Assembly: GCA_015680685.1 (NCBI GenBank)
Contig: MNCI01026219.1
Coordinates: 319,620 to 371,003, forward strand
Length of the DNA stretch: 51,384 bases
Direction of reading: 5' to 3'
Source of the DNA: Gnetum montanum
Lineage: Eukaryota > Streptophyta > Gnetopsida > Gnetales > Gnetaceae
Part shown: positions 22,760 through 34,724 of the stretch, in pieces
How the letters are laid out: each line of letters begins with the position of its first letter
Position numbering within the stretch: position 1 is the first letter of the stretch
Notes under the pieces: generated by a model
What the model saw: only the letters and a program-made list of their open reading frames with translations
Database searches by the model: none
What the model was told of the DNA's origin: nothing
Position numbers and translations under genes: made by a program

Positions 22760-23260
22760 GAACTCACTATGAAGGATGCATCCTTTGAATGGATAGAGTC
22801 TTGTGAGAAGGCATTTGAAACTCTAAAGTAGAAGCTGATCGAGACACCAATCCTTCAAGCTCTAGATTGGTCCAAGCCTTTTTGATATTATGATAAATGC
22901 TTTCAACTATGTGCTTGGTATAGTATTGATGCAGTTAGATGATTAGAAGAGACCCTACTACATACACTATACTAGCGGAAGAATCACTAGGGCATAATTG
23001 AACTACACCATAATAGAAAAGGAGCTCATGGCTATGGTGTATTAGCTTGAGAAGTTTCAACATTATGTGCTCAAATAGCAAATTTATGTCCATACTAATC
23101 ATAGTGTAATCCAATTTCTCATGAATAAACTAGTGGTCAATCCTAGAGAGATTTGATGGCTCATAATTTTATAAGAATTTGACATAACAATGATTGAAAA
23201 AAAGGGCACAGAAAATGTTGTAGTTGATTATTTGTCAAGGATCAGATGGGATTCCCAGGA
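22760..23260 (+). pseudogene. RNase H region of element B
   Basis: [15 protein letters not shown] is the usual RT/RNase H joint. Then a shifted segment with the expected spacing (SKPF, YTIIEKELMAMVY-like at about 23008-23042, QIYVHTNHSVI-like at about 23079-23108) follows. Frameshifts and stops throughout. Confidence 0.65.
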
Positions 23261-23419
23261 TCATGTAGAACCATTATCTAACTAGTTCCCTGATGAAAAT
23301 TTGTTTACTCAAATGGCTGTAGAATCAATGGGGAAGTTGTGTATTACTAATTACATGACTTAACAACATAAGAACTTCTCGTTGACTAGAGAAAAAAGCT
23401 GAAAGAATAATTCCTTCAT

Positions 23420-24090
23420 AGAGAAAAAGATACATGGAAATCAATGGATACCTATACAAGATTTGTCCATATGGTGTGCCAAAATGTGATGGACAATGAG
23501 TCTTACAAGATGTCCATGCAGGGCAAAGAACGACACTAAAATTAATGATGGTAGGCTATTTCTAGTATACCTTATTCAGAGACATCCACAACTTTACATA
23601 GTCTTGCAAAAGATGCTAGAGAGATGGAGGAAAGATGACTAAAAATGAAGGGACATAGCAATGGATATAGCTATTGGAGTTGTTTGATATATGAGGAATT
23701 GATTTTATGGGATCCATAACACCTATGTCAAATGGGAAAGCATACATAATTGTGATTGTGGATTACTGTATAAAGTTGGTAGAGGTAGTAGTAGTCAAAA
23801 ATTGCAAAGCCAAGATAGCTATCAATTTCTTTCAACAACATGTGGTGAACATATTTGGAGTGCCCAGAATGCTTATATTAGATAATGGAACCCATTTTAC
23901 TAGTGCTACATTTAGAAAACTCATGAAAAAATTAGGGGTAAACCATAAACTAACTACACTATATCACCCCAAAGCTAATGATCAAATAGATTTTACTAAC
24001 TATGAAATTACTAGAGTTTTAACTAGGACAATTATTAAATTTAGGAAGGATTGGAGCACTAAGATTAACGATGCTCTATAGGCCTATAGG
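23420..24090 (+). pseudogene. Integrase of element B, 3' truncated
   Basis: Decayed N-terminal zinc region (SCKRC near 23605), then a catalytic core with GIDFMGSITPMSNGKAYIIV, FQQHVVNIFGVPRMLILDNG and THFTSATFRKLMKKLGVNHK. Asp of GIDF and of LDNG are kept. The catalytic Glu of the usual NGQ[AV]E motif is Asp (NDQIDFTN). A stretch of 124 codons (23707-24081) is still open. The core ends near 24085, where non-coding spacer begins, so the C-terminal domain is missing or too diverged to recognise. Confidence 0.85.
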
Positions 24091-26143
24091 ATTCTAACAT
24101 TTTTCATTCTTAATATCTTTTATAATTTTTCATACTTTGTTTTCATTTTCCTGGTACATATTTTTAATTGTTAATAAAGCACTAGAAATAAGGCAAGATG
24201 TAGCTCAATAAGGTGAATATTTCTCTATATTATCAAATCGTAAGAAATTGATTATTTGTACAGTGAGACGACAACATCTATCCACTCATTCCAATAAAAA
24301 GAGGTTCTTACCATGGTCATAATGATATTATTTCCCTAAGAAAACTAAAAATAAACTTGTGATCATTATGCTTAGATAGAAAAGGGATGAACCAAGTGGG
24401 AATGTAAAGGGTGTAACATCAAGGAGACTTGAGGAATCTCTTGTATCACTACTATAAGTTCTATCATGTTGCTAAGGTTGTATTATATCCATGTAAATCT
24501 AATGAAAAATGGGAGTAAGAGTACAATAATTGCTACCTTACCATGTCACTAGAAAGACATGTTACCCATGCTTGAAGGTAGTCCTCTAGTAAAATTGACA
24601 GAGAAAAACTATAATAAGATCCATGCACAAAATAAATTCCTAGGAATCCCACTAGATATACATGTTACCCATGCCTGAAGGTCGGTGGCTTCTCAAGAAT
24701 CTTAAAAAAAAATAAAAATAAAGAAGTGCAATGAATAAACTTCTCCCTTGGACAACACGTCAAGTGATGATACCCCTTGCAAGAGTAATAGCCTTACGAT
24801 TGTATATGTAAGAGGTGAAATAATGCAATGTCACTAGAAAGTGGTTTGGACTTGATTTGAATTTTGGAAATAAGGGCTAATGATTACTTTACCCACTAAT
24901 AACACACAAGGATTCATTATGCCTATGGTAAGATATCTCACGTCCCAATTTCAACAATCCTTTCTATAGTCCATTTCACCTCAATTTATATTTAATTATA
25001 ACTTATGGTTTTGTGTAATATAGCATAAATTTCCCAAATTAGTGATACTAATATGTGTGTTTTGCTAGATAGGTATGCTTTACATTCAATCCATGAGTGG
25101 CTAAGGACACTTTTAGGCATGGTTATACAAGGGCACTAAGGGCTGGAGCTTGCTTTGGGAAGGACCCACTTGTATAACTCTTGTATATCATACTTGGCGA
25201 GCAATCCCACATTATCTTGTGCCTTCCAAAATAATCAAAAATCTAATAAATACTTCCCTTACCATTCAATAATTTGTATGTATAGCAAATATCCCTTACC
25301 CATCTCTCATCCATCTTATAACCCTGAATCAACTTTCATAGCCTAGAATTCCTTCTTTATGAACTCTAAAAATTCAATTTTTGCTGAACTCTAAGCATCA
25401 TGGCCATTCTAAGACCCTATTAGAATGCTTATTGTATACCTACCATTTAGTTTGACTCATTTTCTCCATTAGAAAATACATTAGAAGATTGAAAATTTTC
25501 AAGGTAACATCGTTGATGCGATGTATGAGCCCCTCATATGTTGTTGATTCAATGTTGTATCAATGATGTTGTGTGACAAAAATTCCATATATAGGTGGGG
25601 GAAGTTAGAAAATTTTTTCATTCTTGTCATTTGCAATAAGAGGAGTTTTTTCTTTTTTTCTTCTATGCTATGATACTCTAACTTCCATAAGCCATAACTT
25701 CATCCCTACAACTTTGATTTCCAAAATTATTAAGCCCTGTTGATCATGAAGCACTCAATTTAGTTATGGGCGAGTGACATCGAGGAAAATTTGAGTTAAG
25801 TTTTTTGAAAAATTGCCCAACTCCAAGAGATAGTTTAAGGATGAGTAAGATAAAACATAAAGGATATTATCATGAAATTAGTAAATACAAGCCAAATAAT
25901 TCAATAAATTCTCCTATTAAACCATTCTAATTAATTCTATGGTATTATGAGCCTAAAAGATAATAAGTTTGGGAGGTCATGGAGATCAAAGATACATTTC
26001 TTAGGGGGTATCATTTTAGAATTACTCTAACTCTACAATCATAATATAATAAACACTTGATCTAACTAATGATATGAGCAAGGTAAAGGACTATTTAAAA
26101 TGATATTAACATTTTAATAATCTTAAACCCTTATGGATTGCGG
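24091..26143 (+). other. Non-coding spacer of element B
   Basis: Homologous to the spacers of A and A'. The block with CATGTTACCCATGC and TGAAGGT is present twice (about 24545-24580 and 24650-24685), once in A and A'. The ACAAGGGCACTAAGGGC block is at about 25127-25180. Contains the internal promoter-like region below. No coding frame seen. Confidence 0.75.
25508..25593 (+). promoter_or_regulatory. Putative internal promoter upstream of the B dORF
   Basis: CATCGTTGATGCGATG at 25508-25523 matches 15 of 16 bases of CATCGTTGATACGATG in the B LTR (29193-29208). It is followed by more TTGTTGAT / ATCAATGATG half-repeats and TATATA at 25588-25593, 556 bp before the dORF ATG. Function inferred from position and from the parallel in A. 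Confidence 0.5.
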
Positions 26144-28894
26144 ATGGTCCCAAAGAGAGGACCAAAAGGAGGACCCTCATAGATGGGAAGCAAAAGACCA
26201 AGAGGCTGAGGGAGAGGCTACACTAGAGAACAAAATCCATCAGCAAAACATGCAAAGTAGGAACCCCAGTCTTTTAGTTTTCATCAAAAAACGCTTGCTA
26301 CTAAAAAATTTTCCCAAGTGGAGGTTGGAGCACCAAAAGTACCAAAACAAGGAAAGTGCCTCACGGTCTTGCTTGAATGCCTCCTAGCCATCTAAGGAAA
26401 GTCAATCTATTCATAGTCATTGTGGAACTCAATTTTGGTCCTTTCATGGAGTTTGCACCAGAGGCCATCAAAACATAACTCGAATCATCTCCCTTGTGGC
26501 CTACCTTGTCAACAAGTGGAGAATGGTACTTAAAGAAAATCTTTCAATTTTGGAAAAATAAATAAGCTAATTCCATGGTGAAGATAGAAGGAGTTTCTAT
26601 GTTCTATTTAGTGGAGGTGATAACCAAAGCTCTCAATTTACCAAATGAAGGGGCTAACGTCATGTAGACATAAACATGGTCTGGTAATGATATAAAGAGA
26701 TTATGGCAACACAGAGCCTATGACAAAGAATATAAGAAGTATAGTGAGCTGACTGTAGAGGAGATGATATATTTCAAGATTGGCACTTATCATATGTTCC
26801 CCATAGAACAACTCAATAAAATATCAACTTATGTAGCCAATGGAAGCACTATATTGATGGAAAAATTTAATGTAAATATTACCCATCTATACTTCCTTCA
26901 AATTCAAAGGTGATTTGAAGAGAAGAAGGCAAGGAAGGCAACATTACGATTCCCTTGCCTAGTCTGAAAGTTGTGCAAACAAGTAGGCATACTGGATTAC
27001 ATAAATGATGTTTTGAAGAAAGCTCAAAATGCCTCATATGTTGAAATGTTAAAATCCATGTCTCCAAAGAAGGATCAGTTGGAGAAGTAGTTAGGTACTA
27101 TAGGACCTACCAGCTCAACTCCTACTGATACCATTCAAGCTATTGGCCAATAGCAGTAGGCAACACCTACTAGGTTTTTGCGAATTGATCAATAGAAACA
27201 ACAAAAGCAATAGCAAGTTCCATTGCTACCATTGCAAGATTATAGGTCCTCAATGAGCCATCTATAGTAGATTATAGATACAATTAGCTAGGGAATGAGA
27301 GAAGGGGCCAATCTCTACAAATTTATTGACAATGAAGTCTGAACCACAGTGTCCATAGATCCTGCTAGTGGACAAATATCATTGTAGTCAGGAGAAGGGG
27401 ATGAATGATCACAATAGATTTTAAGGAATGATACATCATTCCAAGTGATGCTAGAGACTATAGAAGGAGCCACAATAGTGGTAATGTAGTATTAGGATGT
27501 AGTGGGAGCTGCTGAAGTGATCATTGATCACATCAAGGAGTCTTTTAACACTTTTTTGTTACACTAAGTAATATCTTTGGAGTGTAAAGATGTACTTAAC
27601 AAATTGTTATAGATAGGACAAGTTATACATAATCTTTTTGATATCCCTAAAGATATCATTGTAGTATAGTTTGAGTTAATTGCCAACAAGGGTAAGTTGG
27701 TCGTGGTTGAAACCAAGGAAGATCATGCTAAAAATAAAGTCAAAAAACTACTAGAAGAGCTTGCAACCTTGAGAGTAGAGAAAAGCGATCTGACGTAGTT
27801 CATTGCGCCTGACCAATTGGATCAATTCCACATAGACCATGTAAAAAGAGTGATAGATCATAATATGTGGATGGAAAAGGAGAAGGAGAAAGTGGTTTGG
27901 GATTCCTCTATGGTAGAAGCACAAATATATGCATATGTCAAGGCACTCATCACTCCACAAGAAGAAAATAAATAGTTAGCTATAGATAATGCAAGGTTGA
28001 CCAATGTGGAGAAATAAAAGAAGGTCCTCAAGGAGAGCATTTGGTAACTTCAAGAGCAATTAGTTTAGGTTAACTAAGACATAAGATGCTTGGCTAGAGA
28101 AAATTGAACCTTGTCAATGAAGGAAGTCTATGCCATTCATCAAAAGTCTATAATAGAAATAAGGGTTAAAAAGTGAGGTCAAGAGGCATGAGAGGCTTAA
28201 AGAACACTTTAGAGACTAGATGGGCATGGATAAGTAGATCAATGAGAAGGAGATTTAGATGGCAAATGCCAAGATGAATTCCATCTCTGCAAAAAATCGT
28301 AATTGGAAAGCCATTCTAGATAGTCTTATCCATGTCCACCAGGTAGAGCTTAAGAATAGAGATTTGCAAATTAAGAACCTCATAGAGTACATGGGGTTAG
28401 CTAATCTTCATTATGCTAACTTGGCCACATTGATAGTAAGTAGGCTCAGAAATGAACTAGAATAACAAGTAGTAGCCATCTATACTTTATATGAGAAAAT
28501 GTTTCCTGATAAGAAGAATGAATTATAAAAGTTGCATGTAGCAAACTCAAAATTAGAAGTTGTTAAGGTTAGTTATAAGGGTTAGAAAGATGTTGTAGGA
28601 AACCTGGCTAGGAGAATGACATATTATCAAGAACTACAGAAGATGGCCAGGGTGTTCAAGGAAGAAAGGTGGTAGTTTGTAGCATGGCACATCAAAGCAA
28701 ATCAAATGTTCCTACAGTTGCCATGCCCATGAAATGTACCGGCCCCATCACATATTGTACAATAGGCATGGATAGTACATGACCCTAAGATGGAGGAGGA
28801 GAAACTTTAGGTATTACTCAATAGATATCAATTTAAAAAGATTAATGATAAGGAGAAGTAGCTAATGGAAGAGCCATCATCACCAAGCACATAG
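26144..28894 (+). pseudogene. dORF of element B: globular domain plus long coiled coil
   Basis: About 917 codons from ATG (MVPKRGPKGG) to TAG at 28892-28894. The globular part has ELNFGPFMEFAPEAI, WYLKKIFQFWKN, ALNLPNEGANV, then TYHMFP. Middle and coiled-coil segments include FEEKKARKATLRFPC, FDIPKDIIVV, EKEKEKVVWDSSMVEAQIYA and NLIEYMGLANLHYANLATL. The end has MFLQLPCP, WIVHDPKMEEEKL and MEEPSSPST. About 30 in-frame stops, several at the same positions as in A (after ELE and before KLHVAN). It lies after the integrase and spacer, the place of the Athila extra ORF. Product function unknown. Confidence 0.7.
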
Positions 28895-29085
28895 GAGACA
28901 TCAAGCTCCTTCAATTTTTGTTTTGTTTTTCTTTAATTTGTCATATAGTTACGTCAAATTTTTTAAATACCACTGTAGCATTCCAAGGCATGTAAATAAG
29001 TAGTCAGTCATATCATGTTAAATTTAGCTTCCAATTTTGTAAGGTACTCTATCCTCATTTTGTTTTAACTCAAGGAAGAGCTTTC

Positions 29086-29102
29086 AGTTAGTTGTAAGGG
29101 TA
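29086..29102 (+). other. Polypurine tract of element B
   Basis: AGTTAGTTGTAAGGGTA directly before the LTR start TGATAAAGTC. The second copy is at 44849-44865. Confidence 0.7.
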
Positions 29103-29428
29103 TGATAAAGTCAAATATGTGTCAAAACAACATCGTAACAAGGATGTCATATCAACGATGTTGTTGATATGATGTCAACACTCTTGATACGTCATCGTTG
29201 ATACGATGTCTTGGGATGTGTGCACCCCTATAAATATGACACTTGGGCACACAATCCACATAATGTTTCATTCCATAGTAATAGAACTCTTGCAATTTGA
29301 TTTCCTAGCCTTAGACTTAGTGATAGTGAATGCCTGTAGTGTGACATGTTGTAGTTGAATGGAATCTTTATTTGAAAAAGTTGTACTTGGATGCAAGTTG
29401 TGAATGGAAATGAAGATTGAGAGTATTT
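29103..29428 (+). repeat. B-type LTR, truncated after 326 bp
   Basis: Begins TGATAAAGTCAAATATG; inverted repeat CATATCAAC (29148-29156) / GTTGATATG (29163-29171); CATCGTTGATACGATG at 29193-29208; TATA box TATAAATA at 29229-29236. It stops within GAGAGTATTT where gag sequence of C1 begins. The rest of the LTR resumes at 45168. Confidence 0.85.
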
Positions 29429-30239
29429 AGACCAACTTATGAACGTTAAAAAGGAACCATTAGAGTTCGCAAAAAAGTTCATACAATGTTGGAGTGCTAT
29501 CCTAAATGAGATTTGTGAACCAATTGCCAAGACCCATCTACTAGCCTTATTCAAGGGTGCAATAAACGATTTTATCAAATCCAAACTATATTACTTGGCT
29601 CCACATTCCCTTAGCCAAGCGTTTGCTCAAACCAAAAGCATTCAAGATGCAACAAAAGCTAGTAAGGATCTAGCTTATATAGCTTATAAAAATACACATA
29701 CAAAAAAGGACAAGGAAAAAGGGAAAGCTGTGACAACCATGGTGGCCGCAGTGGGTAATGAATCCAGGCCCAACAATGGTGAACAGATCGCCAAGGCATC
29801 TAAAATGCTAGCACCGACTAATACAACACCCAGCTCTAGTAGCACTAGTCAACCCCTAGCATTAACATCCACAGCACAAACTTCGTCAAGGTCAAATTTT
29901 GAGCGTAAAGATAGCTTGAAATATACCTCGCTACCAATTAAGCCATCAGAGCTTTTGAATCAATTGCTGGGGGTTGGGCGTATCCAACATAAACGAATGT
30001 TAGAGGAGGCCCTTAAATGTCACAAGAGGTACTGTGAAGTCCTTCAAGACCCCTCTTTGTCTATGCCTAATGAACCACTAGTACCCAAGAACTTTAGGCT
30101 TGAGCGTTTTTGCGATTATCATCAATTATGTGAACATGACACAGATTATTGCTTGGTACTAAAAGATGACATTCAGCGAATGATCAATCAAGGTAAGTTG
30201 GTCCTTGATGAGAGCAGTCTTGTCTGGCCTAGAAATTAA
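29429..30239 (+). pseudogene. gag: gag of C1, 5' truncated
   Basis: Open from 29439 to a TAA at 30237-30239. It begins within the capsid domain (EPLEFAKKFIQCWSAILNEI), continues with IAKTHLLALFKGAINDFIK and YYLAPHSLSQAF, then a Thr/Ser-rich linker. Near the end is the Tat/Ogre knuckle FCDYHQLCEHDTDYC, followed by LKDDIQRMINQGKL. The homologous C2 gag at 47480-48620 shows that about 130 residues of the domain plus the N-terminus are missing. The gag stop is at the same place in C2. Confidence 0.85.
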
Positions 30240-31742
30240 TTGATGAATGTCTATAAAGATTTGTTGAATGTTAATAGTGCAGGTTATACCATTAATGCCA
30301 TCGGCATTGATGATGATGCAGAATCACAACATGAGCCATTTATGGTTCATGTACCCTCCTGTGATGTTGAAACTTCAATACCAACCAAGCCGCTGACCCC
30401 TTTTGTCATCAAGGTCTCTCCACAGAAATCTGTTGCACCCTTTGTACTTAAGACTACACCATGGGCCACTACAACAACTCAGGTACCTTTCGTTATCAAG
30501 GTTCCAAAGTATGCAAGTTCCCCTACTACCCAAAGTCTAGTGGTGGGAACTACATCTCAGCCTTCTCATCCAAGGAAACTTGAAGAACGCCTAGCAGATA
30601 AGTTGACTAGAGAATATGCTGCATTGGGTCCCCCTAAGCCCATCCCCTTATTGACAGTTCCCATGACCTCATCATTGAAAGCCATTGGTAGCAACACACA
30701 CATGCAATCCTCACCCCCCGATCCAAAAGGAAAAATTATTGTTCAGTCCAAAGCCACTCCTCCTCAGGAAATCCACCTTTTAGGGTGTTTGGAAGAAGAA
30801 AAAATCAATGAACAACCAGATAGTGAACAAGATTTCCTAGATGCCCTTTCACAAGTTAGACTTGCTTTGAAACAAAAAAACACAACCCTAAGCCTATATG
30901 ATTTAGTAATAACTTCCGTGACACACCGTGAGGCGTTGGTTCATATGTTAGCATCTATCCCTATTAGTGAAAACATGCCAGCCGAGGAGAAGGCCATCCA
31001 TGCTATTATGCTTCCACCCATGGCTGAGGAACGATGACCAACTCATTTGATTTTTCATGACAAAGCCATTAAAGTTAACCCTGAAAAGGGCTAGGTAACA
31101 ACTTCCCCCATGTTTATCACAATCCGTGTAGGTCACTACAAGATCCATAGTGTGCACATCAATGATTGGGCTGCAACTAATGTGATTCCATTCCCCATAA
31201 TTGACAAGTTAGGCCTAGTAGATCAAATCAAGCCCATAGCAACTTCCTATTTAAAGTCATTCAATGGGGTGCATGTCATGGTTAAGGAGACTGTTAATAT
31301 CAATTTTGTGGTGGGGGACCAGTTTCCCATCATCATAGAGTTTATAGTGGTAGAAGAGATGCCTAGGTTTAACTTGATCTTGGGAAGATCATGGTTAGCC
31401 CAATTAAGGACTGTCTCCTCACCTATACACCAAGAAATCCACTTTCCCTATGATGGTGGAGAGGTGGTGATATTCAGTGATGAAGTAGCCTCTCAGGATA
31501 TAAACAATATAGACATAGAGAAAGGGTCAGAGATAGAAGTCTCTGAAAACATACCACATCCATACTGAAATCCCATGTTCAATAAATGAGCTGATTAAAA
31601 CCACCAACTTAGATGAAGAAGCCACGTGGGTCGAATTGCCCTTCCAAATGGCAGATGACACCATAGAGGAATATCACTATAAGGCTTCCTGGCCATATTC
31701 TTGGCCTAGCCCACATCGAGTTAGAAAACAATTGCATGATTA
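30240..31742 (+). pseudogene. Linker and aspartic protease of C1
   Basis: In the same frame as gag. The linker (30240-31037) contains repeated PFV[IL]K[VT] phrases and the conserved FLDALSQVRLALKQKNTTLS and YDLVITSVTHREALVHMLAS. After a TGA (31035-31037) and a TAG (about 31093) the protease is open at 31110-31568: MFITIRVGHYKIHSVHINDW then AATNVIPFPIIDKLGL, then FNLILGRSWL. The active-site triad expected as D-G-A is D-W-A here, while C2 has D-G-A. A one-base frameshift near 31562 lets homologous coding continue to a TAG near 31740 (HRVRKQLHD). Protease would cut Gag-Pol. Confidence 0.8.
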
Positions 31743-31854
31743 GAGTCTACCTCTACTTTACTTCTATGAATTTTTGGCTTTAATACTTTTGTTTGTGTAG
31801 TCTCTATTTTGCATTAGTTTTTCTGTTTGCATTATGTTCGTCATTAGCGTTAGT

Positions 31855-32160
31855 TACCTGACATGCGGCCCTGAATGGCCTTAACTATTTCCATGACCCG
31901 CTAAGGCCTAAAACCACCAACTCTACTTTTGGAGATTATCTAGCATGACCAGAAATGGCCTAAAACTAGCGACAACCCAGAATGGCCTTAAACTATCGCG
32001 TGGCCTGCCAAGGCCTAAAACTGGCGGCTCACTTTTTGAAATTATGTTATGTACGACCCGAAATGGCCTTAAACTAGCAATGGTCTAAAATGACCCTAAA
32101 CTAACGATGGCCCAAAATGGCACTAAACTAGCATATGACCCGAAATAGCTTAAAATTGGA
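31855..32160 (+). repeat. Degenerate short tandem repeats, first block
   Basis: About ten diverged units of 25-35 bp with core GAAATGGCCTTAAACTAGC. Related to the blocks at 37130-37345 and 40955-41225. Confidence 0.75.
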
Positions 32161-32420
32161 GCATGGGGCCCACAAGAGGCCCAAGTACATCAAAAACAAA
32201 AAAAATATATATGTAACATTAACCAAAGAAAATAAGATAAGCATCTCATATGTCATTAAATTGCAAATATATAATCCAAATTCGAGTCCATATTTAAGAG
32301 TGGCAACATTGCCTCACAACAAGGCTTTACAAGTGAAAGAAATAAAGAAATGTCTTCAACAAGCTATGGGTCTTCACTAGTGTTTGCTGCGCCACTAGGT
32401 CCTGCATCCTCATTTGGATC

Positions 32421-32517
32421 CTGCATGCATTAAAATAAAGTAAAACATCAAAAAGTGTGAAAAGGCAATGCATAAGGCTCTCACCAACAAACTATAATAA
32501 AGTAAAACTTGGCTAAC
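32421..32517 (-). other. Predicted last intron of the antisense gene (97 bp)
   Basis: GT at 32517-32516 after the codons GPSQ, AG at 32422-32421 after ATGCATGCAG, phase 0. It joins to an 18-codon exon that ends in TAG. Confidence 0.65.
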
Positions 32518-33567
32518 CTGAGATGGGCCTGCGTCCATCTTCAGGGGTATTTTGTCAAGACCAATCGCTAAGTGATGAAGAATCTCTTCCTCGGTTAAGT
32601 TGGCCCAATCTTCTTCCCCCATATCAATGCTCACCAAAATCTTTCCCTTCTCCACAACCATCCATGTGGATGGACCTGGAGAAAATGTGGTAGTAGTGGT
32701 CTCCCCAGAAGGCAAGGTTACCTCTCTCTTGGGAGATTCACTCACCACTACCTACTTTGCAAATTTGTTATAGGCCCGAGTAGCGTCGATTACATCAAGA
32801 AATAGTTCATGAGTGTGACATTCTATAGATACCTCTTTATACTTCTGGCGATAGGTAGCATGTTTCATCTTATACATGTTTTTATGATTTTTCTGTGCTT
32901 GCCTCCACTCATATACTTTGGTGCTATAATCCTTCCAGTTTTGATTTTTTTGGTCCAACAGATCCATTTGCAAGTGTTGTTCGATCACTTCCTGGGTAGC
33001 CTCGTTTTTGCCTTATATAGCTGACCAATATCTTGCATAATTGATTATGGCCATACGCCAACTATCATCCAAAGTATCATGAGCCATTAGGAACTCATTC
33101 CTTGACTGTAGATCTTCCAGTTCAACTACTTGACTAGCTTTCTCCTTTTCTAGTTTTTGGACCCGTTTCCAGAGGTCTTCGTTAACGTGCCTACACTTCC
33201 ACAAGGATCATGCCGAGTAAGGGCCATATGTACTTGCCTCCTCATATATATCATGAGGCATGTCGGTTACCTATAGAGGAAGCTCAGGCACAATGTCAAC
33301 TTCAAATATCTATTGTGGGTCTCACTTGAGTTAAGAAGCTATTAATCATACATAAAGAAGTATTAATCATTGGATGATGATAAAAATAGAATAACATAGA
33401 GGGCAAATACCGTAGTTCAAACACACCTATCTCGGGGTCAAATTTTCTTAAAGGGTCAATCATGTCATCAACTATCCCCTCCATAAAGGAAAACTTATCT
33501 AGGGTTTCTACCCATGGTTGTAGGTGAAAGGAAGAGGAAGACTCAGAATCCTTAGTAGCAGTGTCCA

Positions 33568-33651
33568 CTATACAATAAAAGCATGTTAGCATTATGAAGA
33601 ACAGGGATAGGAAAGTGGGAAGCAACATAAACGATAGTGTAACGCTCCTAC
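33568..33651 (-). other. Predicted intron of the antisense gene (84 bp)
   Basis: GTAGGAGC donor after ESLL plus one base; acceptor TTTTATTGTATAG. Joining gives V-DTATKDSE in frame (phase 1). Confidence 0.65.
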
Positions 33652-33948
33652 CCAACAAACTCTCAAGGATGAGAGTGGGGGGATCATCCATCGACACACT
33701 GTCAAACAAATCATGAAACTCACCGGTCCCAAACTGTAGCCCATCTTCTTCAATTTGCCTTAAAAGTGTAGCAGCATCTTCAACCATGATCTACCCTTCA
33801 GGTTCTGGGGCACAATCCACCAAAGGTTTCTCTGCGGCAAGGGCCTCTTCTTCTGTAGCAGGGACCTCCTCCTTTGTGGTAGGAGCCTCGTCCTCTTCTT
33901 CTATAGCAAGGGCCCCTGCTTCAGGGGCAAAGACCTCTTCTTCATCTA

Positions 33949-34053
33949 CTAAGTATAAGCCAAAGTTGGGATGCTAGTTCAACATGTGCATACACCAGAA
34001 AAATGAAAAATTTAAATTATTTTTAGCAATCAAGAAAATTAAAAAATACTCAC
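33949..34053 (-). other. Predicted intron of the antisense gene (105 bp)
   Basis: GTGAGTATT donor after STLV plus one base; acceptor GGCTTATACTTAG. Joining continues in phase 1 into VDEEEVF. Confidence 0.7.
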
Positions 34054-34570
34054 CAACAAGTGTAGATTGCACATTATGAACTCTGATTTGTAACCTTTTG
34101 CCTCTTTCTTCACTTGTACGTGGAGGCTCTTCTATGGGACAAGACTTCTTATGCTGCACTCTTGACTTCAATGTTTTAGTAATAAGGCATGCCCTCCTTA
34201 TTGCATTGCCTGTGTTAGTGGGGGATGCCCCTCCAATACTATCTAAAGCACAAAAGGATGGTCCCACCTGATCCCTCATTGTTATTGAGAAGGACTTCCC
34301 AATAGCTTCTGAGGGGTGCTGGGATCGAGTGGTGCATAATACGTGGTGGATCCATGGTTTGGATATCTGGGTGTGATCCTGTAACACCCAGATCCCATTC
34401 TCCCAAACCACCAAGAATTTGGCAAACCATCGCAAAGAAGCTATAAAAAAAACAAAATGCACATTGAAACGTGCATCAAGCTTGTCACAGAGCTTAACCA
34501 TTTCGGCCTGTAAGCCTTCGGAAAGATACTTGGCCTAATTGTAATGAGTCCCTCTTCCATGATGTCGCTC

Positions 34571-34724
34571 ATAATCTAGGACTGTTCTACTCCAAGAATT
34601 TTCCCTTGGGAAAGTAACTTGGGAAAAGAATGAGCCTAGAAGACAGGCATAATCCAGGACTATTCTACTCCAAGAATTTTCCCTTGGGAAAGTAACTTGG
34701 GAAAAGAATGAGCCTAGAAGACAA
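34571..34724. repeat. Tandem duplication, period 78 bp
   Basis: Two nearly identical copies starting ATAATC[TC]AGGACT at 34571 and 34649, with only two or three differences. It lies in an antisense coding block. Confidence 0.9.

Noticed and set aside
33786-33977. Plus-strand Ser/Ala-rich frame
   Set aside because: It is the complement of the acidic Glu/Ala-rich antisense exon, with no homology or start context of its own.
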